Assembly: GCA_022495995.1 (NCBI GenBank)
Contig: JAFEMH010001248.1
Coordinates: 248,001 to 312,000 of the forward strand
From: Adenophora triphylla var. japonica
Taxonomy: Eukaryota > Streptophyta > Magnoliopsida > Asterales > Campanulaceae
Reading direction: 5' to 3'
DNA length: 64,000 bases
Shown here: piece after piece, positions 44,284-55,320 of the stretch
Position numbering within the stretch: position 1 is the stretch's first letter
How the letters are laid out: each line of letters begins with the position of its first letter
Program-made: the position numbers and the translations under genes
Notes under the pieces: generated by a model
Seen by the model: only the letters and a program-made list of their open reading frames with translations
Databases searched by the model: none
Told to the model about the DNA's origin: nothing

Positions 44284-45045
44284 AATGACAAGCTTAATCT
44301 TGGTTTGAGTGTCAAACGTTGATTATGGTTCTGTTTGAAAAGGCGAGCGTTTGAATGACAAACGTCGGTTTTGGAAGTTTTTAGGAAAAGTGGCGCGAAT
44401 GCTGATTTTAACTGTTTATCTTAAGTGTCAAATGTTTACTTTTAAGAAAAGAGCGTTTGAATGTCAAACGTCAGATTTTGAGTTTGAAGATGAGCATTTG
44501 GATGCCAAACGTCATTTCGCGCGTTTTGAAAGAGAGTTCGAAGGGCGAACTCCGGTTTTGAACCGGGCATGTCATTGTTAACGATTTTACGGGAAAAACT
44601 TATTAAATGATTTTGAGTGTCAAATGGCGGATTTTAAGTTTGAAGATGAGCGTTCTGATGTCAAACGTCATTTCGCGCGTTTTGAAAGAGAGTTCGAAGG
44701 GCGAACTCCGATTTTGAACTGGGCATTACATTGTTAGCAGGCATTAAATGATATGCGATCAACGAATCGGGTTGCAACTCGGACTTTGAAAAGTAAATAC
44801 TATCACGATCCAAATGGGTCGGACTTTGTAAATGAAAGTATTTAAAGTGCGGTATCGACGGAATCAAACGATCCGAAATTGTAAAGTACGATCGACGAGC
44901 CAAACGGCTCGGAATTGTAAAGTTGCATGAAAGTAAAGGACGTTCGACGGATCAAACAATCCGGAATTTGTAAATGACATGGAAAGTAAATGACGATCGA
45001 CGGATCAAACGATCTGGAATTGTAAATGACATAAAAGTAAACGGA
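44284..45045. repeat. Repeat arrays inside Element III LTR
   Basis: Three kinds: CGTTTGAATGTCAAACG-type short inverted repeats (at least five from 44284 to 44665); a 157-bp tandem duplication starting TTTGAAGATGAGC at about 44482 and 44639; and four ~50-bp units containing GATCGACGGATCAAACGATC between 44850 and 45020. Confidence 0.7.
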
Positions 45046-45434
45046 ACGGGGCTGGAATGCCATTTTAACCCGAGATTACTTCTCTTACGGGAAGAGAAGA
45101 GGATCGCGGACTAAAACGTATCGGATCCCATTAGACGATGACGTCTACATTTCAACAATGTCATCCAAAACGGTTGTAGCGACTGGCGCATAAGCCGAGA
45201 CGGAACGAGAGTTTAAAGAGAGAGGGAGCTACCTATGGCTAGGGTCGGCTCCTTTGGCTCGGTGTGCGTATACGGGATACGAAAGTGTGTTTGAAATGGT
45301 GTTTCGAGGTGGCGGGGGTCGTATTTGATCGAAATACGGAGTTATCACGCAAAACGAGGTAAAACCGAGGCTCGGGAAGGGGTAAAACCAAAGGGAGTAA
45401 TTTTTGTTATTGTAAATGGCTTTGATAGCCTCTG

Positions 45435-45473
45435 TATTTATAGGTGAAATTTCAGCATAAGTCCGGACGGACT
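45435..45473 (-). promoter_or_regulatory. Element III LTR TATA box and adjacent inverted repeat
   Basis: TATAAATA (minus) at 45442-45435 with AGTCCGGACGGACT at 45460-45473, an inverted repeat AGTCCG/CGGACT with a 2-base spacer 18 bp upstream. Confidence 0.6.
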
Positions 45474-45497
45474 GAGGGTGAAATCCAGGGGGTTTGT

Positions 45498-46700
45498 TTC
45501 TTTCCAGTCTGCCTCCAAATGTTGGAAATGACAGTTGAACTTGATGTATCGAACTGCTTCAAGGTCTGCCTGCTCGAGGACGTTGACATATTTAGCATCT
45601 CCGGACTCTGAGGGATTCTGATGAGATTTGCCCCGATAGTCCCTTGGTCGATTTAAAGGAGGTAGCCCCGGTGCCTGGCTGCGGGCACGCTTGGCTGCTG
45701 TCTCAGCTTCGTTTCCTATGAGGAAACTGTCCCCTCTGATGACTTCAAGATCTCCCTGTCGGTTAATGAACTTGACGCACTGATGGAGAGTGGAGGCTAT
45801 GGCTTTCATGTGATGTAGCCAAGGGCGTCCCAACAGAGCTGTAAATTCGGATGGAATGTCCATCACGTGGAATTTTGCTGGCACCATTTGGGTTTCGAAC
45901 CAGAGTTCCAGAGTCACCGTCCCCAGGATGGGACGAGACATGCTGTCGTAGGCCTTGATAGTCCGGGTTAACGGAATCAGGTGGCTTTCATTGATACATA
46001 GGGCTCGCATCATGCTGAGAGGGAGGACGTTAACGGCTGACCCGTTGTCTACCAATACTTCGGGGAGTGATATGGTATTGAGCTTGAGAGTGATGTACAG
46101 AGCTTCATTGTGCTCCGAGGCATCTCTCGGTAGGTCTTCATCACAGAAAGTGATCATACTGCCATACAGTCGGGAATCGTAGATCTTGTCTCTATCCGGA
46201 GAAGGAGAGTCATCAAGCCATCCATTTCCTGTTTTCCTCTTGCGAGGTAAAGCCTTTGCTGGAGCCTCGGGATTGTGTTGAGGCTGTTTGTGGCGGTTGC
46301 CGCCCTTGGTGAGCACGTTGATCGAGTGCGAGTGCCAAACTGAATTTGATCTTCCTTTGCTGGCCCGGGCTCTGGATTTGGGCAGATTGAACCTTGGCTG
46401 ATCCCGCAGGGGGTTAGGTTTCTGACGCGGGCAACAGATTATCAAAATCTGAGGTATTCTGGTGCCCTGAGGCCTGAACTCTGGTGTCAGCAGGACTTTT
46501 CGGCTTTCCTACCCCTGTCTGCTCTAAAGCTGCATGGCCTGGGGGAAGGGAAGACTGGCTGGAGTAGAGTACGTAGTAGTCAAACCTCCTGGATGGCTCT
46601 CCGAGTGTACCCATACTGGTGTCTCCAGCTTCGCATCTTTCTCTCAGTTTCTGTTGAGAGGACTTCTTCTTCTGTTTTCTCGAAGGATTGCTCCTGACCA
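45498..46700 (-). pseudogene. Element III protease region, duplicate copy
   Basis: Open from about 46445 to 45438. Active site LVDNGSAVNVLP is intact here (Gly retained), with ALLGRPWLHHMKAIASTLHQ following. The frame runs past the point where copy A stops, into the junction sequence (KETNPLDF...). The upstream part, 46701-46414, is shifted at a GACTGGCAGTGAGA to GACGCGGGCAACAG change relative to copy A. Confidence 0.8.
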
Positions 46701-46704
46701 TGTC

Positions 46705-48336
46705 TTAGGACTCGTACTCCAGGCAGGCGGAGCAGTCACAAACATCGTAGCTGATGTGGACATTTGATGAGGACCTGGCTGGAAGAGGCGGAGAAACTGG
46801 CTCTGCGGCAATCTTCTTGGGCACCCATTCAATGGCATTCACACTGTTGTTGTTCGGAAAGGGGTTTCTGACTGTATTGGGTCCACGGGGAAGCCCCAAT
46901 TTTCCTTCCTCTATCAAGTTTTGGATTTCGTATCGTAACCCCACGCAGTTGTCGGTGGTATGGCCGTGATACTGATGGAAGGCGCAGTACTTGTTCTTGT
47001 CAGCATTGACTACGGGATTCTTGGGTTTGTAATTTGCAACGGGTTTAAGGAGACCTTCCTTGATTAACCCTTCCAGCATCTTGCTCAGTGGCATGTCCAA
47101 CTTGTCGAAGTGTACGGCAGTCGCTTCTGAGTGGAATTGTTGCTTTGTGGGACCGGGTTTCTGTTGCCCGACTGCTGTCCCTGATGGATGTAGTTGACAG
47201 ACGTATCTTTCCCTTTGCCGGGGGCCGGTGCGGGATTGAATGCAACTGCCGATCGGTATCTGTATGGCTGTGCAGTAGCCAACTTCTCCTTGAGATCCTT
47301 CTCGAACTGTGAGACGGCATTAACCATGGCCCAAAGATCTGGGAAGAAATGATGACTGATGAGAGTTCTGATGGACGGTCTTAAGCAGGACTTGAACATC
47401 CGCATCTGTTCATCCTTGGAGAGTGGCTCCATCTCGGAGAGTTTCCAACTCCACCTCTTGTAGAATTCTCCGACGCTTTCCTCTGCTTTCTACTCAGTGG
47501 TGATTAAGTCCTCACGACTGGTTTCCCACTCTAAGTTGGATCGGTACCGCTCTAGGAAGATGTTACTGATCTGATCTCAGGTGTGGCGATTCGTAGGCTT
47601 GACTCTCAGAAACCATCGTAACGCCGAACTCTTGAGAGTATGCTGGAAGTGATCGGCCACTTACTGGAGGGTTGCTCCTTTCGTTCTCATGCCGAGAACG
47701 TAGGTGTCAACATGCATTTGAGGACATTCGGTCCTTCGAATCGGTCCATCTCTGGCATTCTGAACTTGGCAGAGAGAGGCGTGACCATTCCCGGATCTGT
47801 GGATTTGAGCATTTCTTGCTTTGAGCTGCTCATGGTGGCTTTCAGGTCTTTCATCTGTTCGACCATCCAGGCTAAGGTTGGGTCCAGTGGTGGACTGTGA
47901 GGCTCGGCGCCGGGTGCTACCATGTGAGCGGTAGTGATTGGAGGTGGAAGGCTTGATATATGTGGATATATGGGGGCCTTTTATGAACTGTATCGGGGTT
48001 TGTCCCCGGTGTTTTGGGATTCATGTATAGGCAATGGGATGAACCCAGGAGGGTATTGAAGGATATTGGCATCTATTTGAGATGGTCCAGCGGTGCGCTG
48101 GTGGTATGGAGTGATGGGAGTAGCACTGGCTTGACCATATATGACAGGGTTGCCCTGAGAGGTGGCAACGTGGAGCCTAGGTCGGCTGTTTCCTTGGTTC
48201 GAAGGCATCCCGTAAGTTTGCGGGGGAGGAACCTGGTTGAAGGTTTGAGGAACTGGTTTCGGGGAATCATCATCCTCGATCAGGACGAAAGTACCGTCTG
48301 ACTGGGGGATAGCTATACCTCGCTCATTCAGAAGCT
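46705..48336 (-). pseudogene. Element III gag, duplicate copy
   Basis: Same modules as copy A: GIAIPQSDGTFVLIE at the right edge, gag core in 47450-47920 with several frame changes, MRMFKSCLRPSIRTLISHHF in 47432-47085, and C/H knuckle CAFHQYHGHTTDNC in 47100-46705. An extra stop separates it from the C-terminal part (TAG at about 46704). Confidence 0.8.
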
Positions 48337-49693
48337 TGTTGGGTTTTACGGGTCCATGCGCAGCGGAATTAAGCATTAAAAACATAAAATCCAAGAAGCC
48401 CTAGGATTCGTTCTATACAATTAACTTGAAAACTTATGAGATAGATGTAACCAAACTTGAACGCTTTCCGTTCTTGAGCTATCGAACGATTTTATTATGT
48501 GATTTCGAATCACAAACTTCATTCTTCAACTTGCTTGAACTCTAGGTCTTGATCGATGAACGAGCGAAGACCCTCTTTCGGTATCCACACCTTTGAATGA
48601 ATCCAAGAACAATTTCTTGAAGATTGCTAGATCCTATAAAACCTTGGAATAATATTGAGAATATGTTTGTGAATTTCTATTGAGAATTTCGGCTGGCTTT
48701 CATGGGTTGACAGACATTCATATTTATAGTACATTAGTATAGAATATGAATCCTATTCAAATCGGGAAATGATTCTATCAAACTGCCTCAGTGGCTTGTT
48801 GTGTCGCACGACCAGACACAGTACATGGCCTGTTCTCTCGCACGGCCTAACAAGGCCAGTGAGGAGTTTCTCAATCATTCTTCCAATGGTTTAATCAATT
48901 CATTCTAGTTGTGTGTGACCCAATAGGATTACATTATGTTGGTAATGAGTTCGATCATATCGACCCTCATAAGACATAAGCGGACTCTAGCAAGCCATTA
49001 TGTCTACCCAAATAATGTAAAGTAAGAGTTCACGTTTCCAATGGTACACTTCCATTTCTCCCTTTGTCTCGCGATGTTATATTGAACACAAGTCATGGTC
49101 CTCGTCAACTTGTCTTTGTTCAATGCTTTCTCGATCTTGAGTATAATGATAATTCCAATTATATTGGGGTACGGCCATACACTTTCATCATTATCACTCA
49201 TCGAGGGGCCCAAGCAAAACATCTCTCTTCCGAGGGACAAATTCCATCTTGACTTATCATCCTTCCCATCATGAATCCGATCATGCCAAAGATAGCCTTT
49301 ATAGATATCGTGTTAAGATACCGTTTGACTAAAATCAAACATGACTTTCATCATATATAAGGTCATGATAATCTCAGGTCTAGGGGCTAAATGAAGTAAC
49401 CTTGTGAGATTTAATTATGACATTTGACCATGACATAAATCTCATGCGGGTCATGTCCAGTCACTTGTTCTCTAACAAGTACCCATAATTTCAATGTGCA
49501 TCTCTATGCATATAATCATCGTATGATTATCCATTGACAATTATACTAATTATTTTCTTAATAATTAGGGACGAAGATTATTGTAAACAAATATACAAAA
49601 CATATAATAATCAAATGATAAACATCTCATATAATAATAAATAATGTCAACACATAAGTCTATCAATCATGGGCCTAGGGCATAACACTAACA
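48337..49693 (-). repeat. Copia B 3' LTR
   Basis: 1357 bp, the same length as 32479-33835, with a few substitutions. TGTCGC motifs at about 48799-48845. Confidence 0.9.
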
Positions 49694-49707
49694 GTCTCCC
49701 ACTTGCA

Positions 49708-49986
49708 CTAGGCCCAATCTACCATGTATCGAATACCCATGGACCTAACATGACCATCATGCTTAGCTTGCGGGAGAGCCTTAGTTAATGGGTCCGCCAC
49801 GTTGTCATCAGTGTCTACTCTGCATATCTTTACGTCTTCCCTTTCACATATCTCTCGGATAATGTGGAAACGTCGAAGTATATGTTTGGATCTCTGGTGT
49901 GACCTTGGTTCCTTTGCTTGTGCAATGGCACCATTGTTGTCACAATAAAGTTCAATAGGATCTCTGATGCTTGGAACGACTTCCAA
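49708..49986 (-). pseudogene. Copia B RNase H, C-terminal part
   Basis: The 92-aa product is identical to that of copia A (33850-34128). It is cut off from the main frame by the 52-bp duplication at 50051-50154. Confidence 0.85.
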
Positions 49987-50065
49987 ATCACTAATGAACT
50001 TTTTGATCCAAACTGCTTCCTTAGCTGCATAGGATGCCGCTATGTACTCAGCTTCGGTTGTAGAA

Positions 50066-52762
50066 TCAGCGACGGTACTTTGCTTGGAACTTTTCCAACT
50101 CAGCTTCGGTTGTAGAATCAGCGACGGTACTTTTCTTGGAACTTTTCCAACTCACAGTGCCTCCATTAAGCATAAACAAAAATCCAGACTGTGATCTGAA
50201 ATCATCTTTGTCGGTTTGGAAGCTAGCATCTGTGTAGCCTTTCACTACAAGATCTTCTTCCATTCCTCCAAAGACCAAGAATACATCCTTAGTTCTTCGT
50301 AAGTACTTAAGGATATTCTTGACTGCTATCCAATGTGGTTCGCCGGGATCCGATTGGTACCTACTCGTCATGCTTAGAGCACACGAGACATCGGGTCTAG
50401 TACATAACATAGCATACATGATAGATCCAATTGCCGAAGCATATAGAATACCATTCATTCTTTTTCGCTCATCATTAGTCTTAGGACTTTGATTCTTGCT
50501 AAGAGATATACCATGTAACATTGGCAAGTTTCTCCTTTTAGAATTTTCCATTTGGAATCTTCTAAGAACCTTGGCAATGTAAGTACTTTGACTTAAGCCA
50601 ATCATCCTCTTGGATCTATCTCTATAGATCTTGATACCAAGGATATATGCAGCTTCGCCCATATCTTTCATCGAAAAGCACTTTCCCAACCAAGACTTGA
50701 CGATGCAGAGTGCAGGAATGTCATTTCCAATGAGTAAGATATCGTCGACATACAACACCAAAAATAGTGCTACGATCCCACTAATTTTATTGTATACACA
50801 AGGTTCATCTTCGTTCTTGATAAAGTCAAACTCCTTGATTGCTTCATCAAAACGTAGATTCCAACTCCTAGAAGCTTGCTTCAATCCATAAATGGATTTC
50901 TGCAACTTACACACCTTGTTAGAATTTTCTGGATTAACAAAACCTTCAGGTTGTATCATGTATACATCCTCAAGTAACTTCCCATTTAGGAAAGTTGTTT
51001 TGACATCCATTTGCCATATTTCATAGTCATAATATGCGGCTATGGCAATTAAAATTCTAATAGACTTAAGCATAGCTAAAGGCGAAAAGGTTTCATTATA
51101 GTCTATGCCATGAATTTGCCTATATCCCTTAGCTACAAGCCTAGCCTTATAGGTGTGCACCTTCCCATCCATGTCGGTCTTCTTCTTGAAGACCCATTTG
51201 CACCCTATGGTTTTTATACCTTCGGGTGGATCAATCAAGTTCCAAACTTGATTATCTGCCATGGATTGTAATTCGGATTTCATGGCCTCTTGCCATTTTT
51301 CCGAATCAGGAGCGGACATCGCCTCTTGATAGCAAGTAGGTTCATCGTTTTCGATTAACTCCACTTCATCACTTTCCGTAATGAGAAATCCATATCTCTC
51401 GGGTTCGGATCGTGACCTACCACTTCGGCGAAGAACTTGTGCATCTTGAACCGGTTCCACAATTCTTTGTGAATTTGGTTCAGTCTCTACCATTGGTTCA
51501 ATGTTGTTTTCGGGTTCTCGAATTTCTTCGAGATCTATTTTACTCCCACTGGTTCCTTTGCTTAGAAAATCCTTTTCTAAGAAAGTACCATTTCGAGCAA
51601 CAAACACTTTGTTTTCGTTTCGGTTGTAGAAATAGTATCCTTTGGTTTCCTTAGGATAACCCACGAAAACACATTTATCAGACTTAGGTGCTAGCTTGTC
51701 AGAAGTTAACTTCTTGACATATGCATCGCAACCCCAAATCTTCATGAAAGACAAACTAGGTTTTCTTCCATGCCACATCTCATATGGGGTCTTTTGAACC
51801 GATTTGGTAGGAACTCTGTTTATAGTGAAAGCAGCAGTTTCTAGTGCATGTCCCCAAAAGGATAAAGGAAGCTCAACTTGACTCATCATAGAACGAACCA
51901 TGTCCAACAAAGTTCTATTCCTCCTTTCAGACACACCATTCCATTGTGGTGTTCCGGGTGGAGAGAGTTCTGAAACGATTCCACAAATCTGAAGATGACT
52001 GTCAAATTCTTGGCTCAAATATTCACCACCTCGATCGGATCGAAGTACCTTAATAGTTTTGCCAAGTTGATTTTGCACCTCATTTTGAAATATTCGAAAT
52101 ATCTCAAACGATTCACTTTTATGTTTCATTAGATAAACATATCCAAATCTACTATAATCATCAGTGAATGTTATAAAGTACCGAAATCCTCCCCTAGCAT
52201 CGCTACTCATAGGCCCACATACATCAGTATGTATGAGTCCTAATAAGTCGCTCGCCCTTTCACCGGTTTTGGTAAATGGGTCCTTGGTCATCTTGCCAAG
52301 TAAACAAGATTCGCATGTCTCATAAGATTCATAATCATGTGAGTCTAAAAATCTATCTTTGTGGAGTTTAGAAATGTGTTTCTCGTTAATATGGCCAAGA
52401 CGACAATGCCATAAGTAAGTGTGGTTTACATCATTGGGTTTAGATCTCTTGTTAATGTTATAGACATCATTATCACAATTTTCAACATCAAGAATATAAA
52501 GGCCATTGAATGAAACAGCAGTACAATAATGCATATCACTCTTGTAAATGGAAAATTTCTTATCACATATAAGAAAATTAAAACCTTCATTATCCAAACA
52601 TGAAATCGAAATAATATTCCTACTTAAAGCTGGAACGTAATAACAATTGTTCAAAACAAGTATTAGTCCACTAGGTAAAGTAACTTCATAAGTTCCTACG
52701 GCTAATGCAGCAACTCTTGCTCCATTCCCCACACGTAGGTCCACTTCACCTTCCTTAAGCAT
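50066..52762 (-). CDS. Copia B polyprotein: protease C-terminus, integrase, RT, RNase H (898 aa open)
   Basis: The longest open frame in the window. In order: protease C-terminal part (1-80), LWHCRLGHINEKHISKLHKD with CESCLLGK (zinc region, about 115-155), integrase core with HTDVCGPM, RSDRGGEYLS and GVSERRNRT, a variable linker, RT with KWVFKKKTDMDGK, QMDVKTTFLNG and YVDDILLIGND, and RNase H with TDASFQTDKDD. It lacks the stop that splits copia A. It ends in the 52-bp duplication. Catalytic residues of INT and RT are all present. Confidence 0.9.
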   Translation of the reverse strand: MLKEGEVDLRVGNGARVAALAVGTYEVTLPSGLILVLNNCYYVPALSRNIISISCLDNEGFNFLICDKKFSIYKSDMHYCTAVSFNGLYILDVENCDNDVYNINKRSKPNDVNHTYLWHCRLGHINEKHISKLHKDRFLDSHDYESYETCESCLLGKMTKDPFTKTGERASDLLGLIHTDVCGPMSSDARGGFRYFITFTDDYSRFGYVYLMKHKSESFEIFRIFQNEVQNQLGKTIKVLRSDRGGEYLSQEFDSHLQICGIVSELSPPGTPQWNGVSERRNRTLLDMVRSMMSQVELPLSFWGHALETAAFTINRVPTKSVQKTPYEMWHGRKPSLSFMKIWGCDAYVKKLTSDKLAPKSDKCVFVGYPKETKGYYFYNRNENKVFVARNGTFLEKDFLSKGTSGSKIDLEEIREPENNIEPMVETEPNSQRIVEPVQDAQVLRRSGRSRSEPERYGFLITESDEVELIENDEPTCYQEAMSAPDSEKWQEAMKSELQSMADNQVWNLIDPPEGIKTIGCKWVFKKKTDMDGKVHTYKARLVAKGYRQIHGIDYNETFSPLAMLKSIRILIAIAAYYDYEIWQMDVKTTFLNGKLLEDVYMIQPEGFVNPENSNKVCKLQKSIYGLKQASRSWNLRFDEAIKEFDFIKNEDEPCVYNKISGIVALFLVLYVDDILLIGNDIPALCIVKSWLGKCFSMKDMGEAAYILGIKIYRDRSKRMIGLSQSTYIAKVLRRFQMENSKRRNLPMLHGISLSKNQSPKTNDERKRMNGILYASAIGSIMYAMLCTRPDVSCALSMTSRYQSDPGEPHWIAVKNILKYLRRTKDVFLVFGGMEEDLVVKGYTDASFQTDKDDFRSQSGFLFMLNGGTVSWKSSKKSTVADSTTEAELEKFQAKYRR

Positions 52763-53726
52763 CCTTGTTCTTTAGACCTGCACATTTAAACAAATGTGAG
52801 TTCCACATCCGGTATCCAATACCCAAGAACTAGAAGTAGATAGGAATATATCTATAACAAAGATACCTGAAGTCGAAGCAACTCCTTTGCTCTTCTTCAG
52901 TGCTTCCTTGTATTTTGCGCAGTTTCTCCTCCAATGTCCAATCTCATTGCAATGGAAGCAGAATGCGTCCTCTTGGGACTTGTGTTTAGCCTCTTTAGGC
53001 TTGGAAGCCTCTTTGGGTTTGGCAACTTTTGCCTTAGGATTAGCAACCTTTGCTTTTCCCTTACCCCTTGAAACCCTTCCCCTTGTTAACCATCAGCACT
53101 TGGTCGGTTTTCTTCTTGACATTATTGGTTTCCGCAGTGTTCAACATTTGAACTAACTCGGAAAGGTTTTTATTCATTCCACCCATGTTATAGTGCATTA
53201 TGAAATTACTAAAACTTTTGGGTAATGAATTCAATATTATGTCGGTAGCCAACTCTTGGCTAATTGGAAAGCCGAGCCTTTCAAGATGCTCAATGTGGCC
53301 CTTCAACTTAAGAGCATGGGGACCAACAGCTTGTCCTTCACTCATCTTGCATGAGGTCAAGACCGTAACTGTGTTGTACCTTTCTTGCCTAGCTTGTACT
53401 TGAAACATTTCCATCAGTCGATTGTTTAAGTCAACTATCCCCAAGTGCTCAAGATCCTTCTGAAGGTTCTTGCACATGGCGGAGAGCATGAGGCAACCAA
53501 CATCTGTAGAGTCACGCTTGTGCTTCAGATATTGATCTCTCACTGCCCTAGTAGCATTGGCAGCAGGTTCAGGTGGAATAGGTTCCTCGAGAACGTACAG
53601 TTTTTCTTCTTGCTTGAGAACAATTCTCAAACTACGGATCCAATCCATATAGTTTGTACCATTCTCTTCCAACTTTTCCTTCTCAAGGACAGATCGCAGT
53701 GAAAAGTGATTATTGTTTGATGCCAT
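52763..53726 (-). pseudogene. Copia B gag and protease N-terminus
   Basis: Gag is open from ATG 53726 to 53061 (221 aa: MASNNNHFSLRSVLEKEKLE, YMDWIRSLRIVLKQEEKLYV). An extra C in a C-run near 53063 then shifts the frame before the zinc knuckle (CFHCNEIGHWRRNC codons near 52950) and the D-T-G protease motif (near 52800). Complementary damage to copia A, whose gag is shifted elsewhere. Confidence 0.9.
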
Positions 53727-53959
53727 TTATTCTACAAAAATATATACATAAAATATGAACACATCTAAGTAAACATATCATATGAGAAGTATAATGCATT
53801 TATATAAAATGCTCTCACTAAATTATACACCTTCAAATGCAAATAAGCATAATATACATTTAATGGGCTAAGATCCAACTTTAATTAAATTTCAAGTTTG
53901 CTATGGCAAACCGCTCAAAATTAAATTAATTAGGTAGAAAACATCAATCATATCACATA

Positions 53960-54215
53960 CTCCCTCCGTCTCGGAGAACTTTACCCCTTTACTATTGAGA
54001 ACGGAAAATAAGAAATAATGTTATTAAAGTATGTGTTGTGAGTGGGAGGAGAGAGAATGAGTGGAGAGAATAGTAAATTTGAAAAGTGTTGTGAGTGGGA
54101 GGAGAGAGAATGAGTGGAGAGAATAGTAAATTTTTTTTCCTTTTTAGGAAAGTGGGACTTTAAAGTGGGACGCCCAAAATAGTAAAAGGGGTAATGTTTT
54201 ATGGGACAGAGGGAG
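53960..54215. mobile_element. Stowaway-type MITE, duplicate copy
   Basis: CTCCCTCCGTCTC ... GGGACAGAGGGAG with TA on both sides. Same 53-bp internal tandem repeat as at 38093-38348. Confidence 0.85.
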
Positions 54216-54989
54216 TATATGACTCTTAGATCTTTTATGAGATTCATTCAAGACATTATATGTCTAGGCATATTTTAATCTCATCTTATGCCTTGGGTCC
54301 AAAACCATTTTGATAACCCAATTAAGTTCATTCACTTTAAATGCATAGGAACCACCATTTCTTCATCTTGCTCGCATTCGAATAGAATCAAAGCACCTTG
54401 CTATGGCAAGCCCACCAAAAACTATCCGAATGGTCTCAAGTGTTTTAATCATGAATTGACATAAAGAACTTAAAAGTTAAATGAAGGTTCTTTAAGGTAG
54501 ATTAAAAGCATATCAGTAAAGATAGTCATAATCGTGCACCAGGTAAGTTCCCAGGAAGATAGGTGAGCCACAAGGACTTCTTAAGTACCAACTCTTCCTT
54601 AGACAGAACTCTCCTAGACATGCACAATTAGAAATCAGCTCTGATTTGGCAACATAATCACTACCTTTTATAAACAATCAGTTTCCTTTTAAATTTCGCG
54701 TAATTATGACTTGTTTCCATAAACAATCATAAAATCCAAAATATTAATGTCTAAATCTAAACATAATAGGAAACTATAATGCAATGTTTCAACTAAACAT
54801 AAAATTTCTTAGCACGTAAGAACAAGTAAAACATGCATCGCAATAATTATTAAAATCATATTTTAATCAACTAAGCATGCATAAACAATGAATTAATCTA
54901 GCATAGCCCTATAAACTTAATTTTATAGCATCCAGACTAACACATCAACATATCAGATTGTAAACACATTCATAGATTAACCAAATTGT

Positions 54990-55110
54990 TCATCAACCGA
55001 TACGCCCCGATTGGGCTAAAAGTGTCGCGTGACGAAGCAAGTTACGTCGCATGACGTAAGCTAGTTCCGTCGCGTGACACAAAGTTGGTGTTTTCCGATT
55101 TCCGTAATTC
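54990..55110. other. Patch with every CAG/CTG altered relative to the duplicate
   Basis: Aligned to 39127-39245, about eleven CAG or CTG trinucleotides are changed (to CG, CCG, CGT or lost) while nearly all other bases match. Flanking kilobases are almost identical. It covers the TGTCGCRTGACA repeats. Confidence 0.85.
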
Positions 55111-55320
55111 AATCAATTTTAAATCACAGAGCAATTAAATCATGCAAACGACTTTTAACAGATTTAATTCAATATCATTAGAATACGAATTAGGCATATT
55201 GTTTCAAAAACAATTAATCTATCGCATACAAAACATGCAAAAGAACATATAAACGATTTTATATTACTTTTCTAGCATGTTAATTCAAACATAATCATAC
55301 GAACGGGGCTCTGATACCAC

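Larger units (their letters stand above)
29641..45497. repeat. First unit of a ~15.86-kb tandem duplication
   Basis: From TTTCTTTCCA at about 29641 the sequence is repeated from about 45498 onward with an offset of 15857-15863. It contains Element III pro, gag, leader, PBS and 5' LTR, copia A and a solo LTR. The second unit follows directly but is cut at 56443. Identity is very high, so the event is recent or an assembly product. Confidence 0.85.
42424..45497 (-). repeat. Element III 5' LTR, split by a solo LTR and truncated in U3
   Basis: The LTR end is at 42424 (minus ...TTTCA). Bases 42460-43917 are a foreign insertion. The rest, 43918-45497, holds GCGTGGCGACTCC, shared by Tat LTRs near the U5 end (43972), arrays of internal repeats (44284-45045) and TATAAATA (minus) at 45442-45435. 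Only 55 bp of U3 remain before the duplication junction at 45497/45498. Confidence 0.75.
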
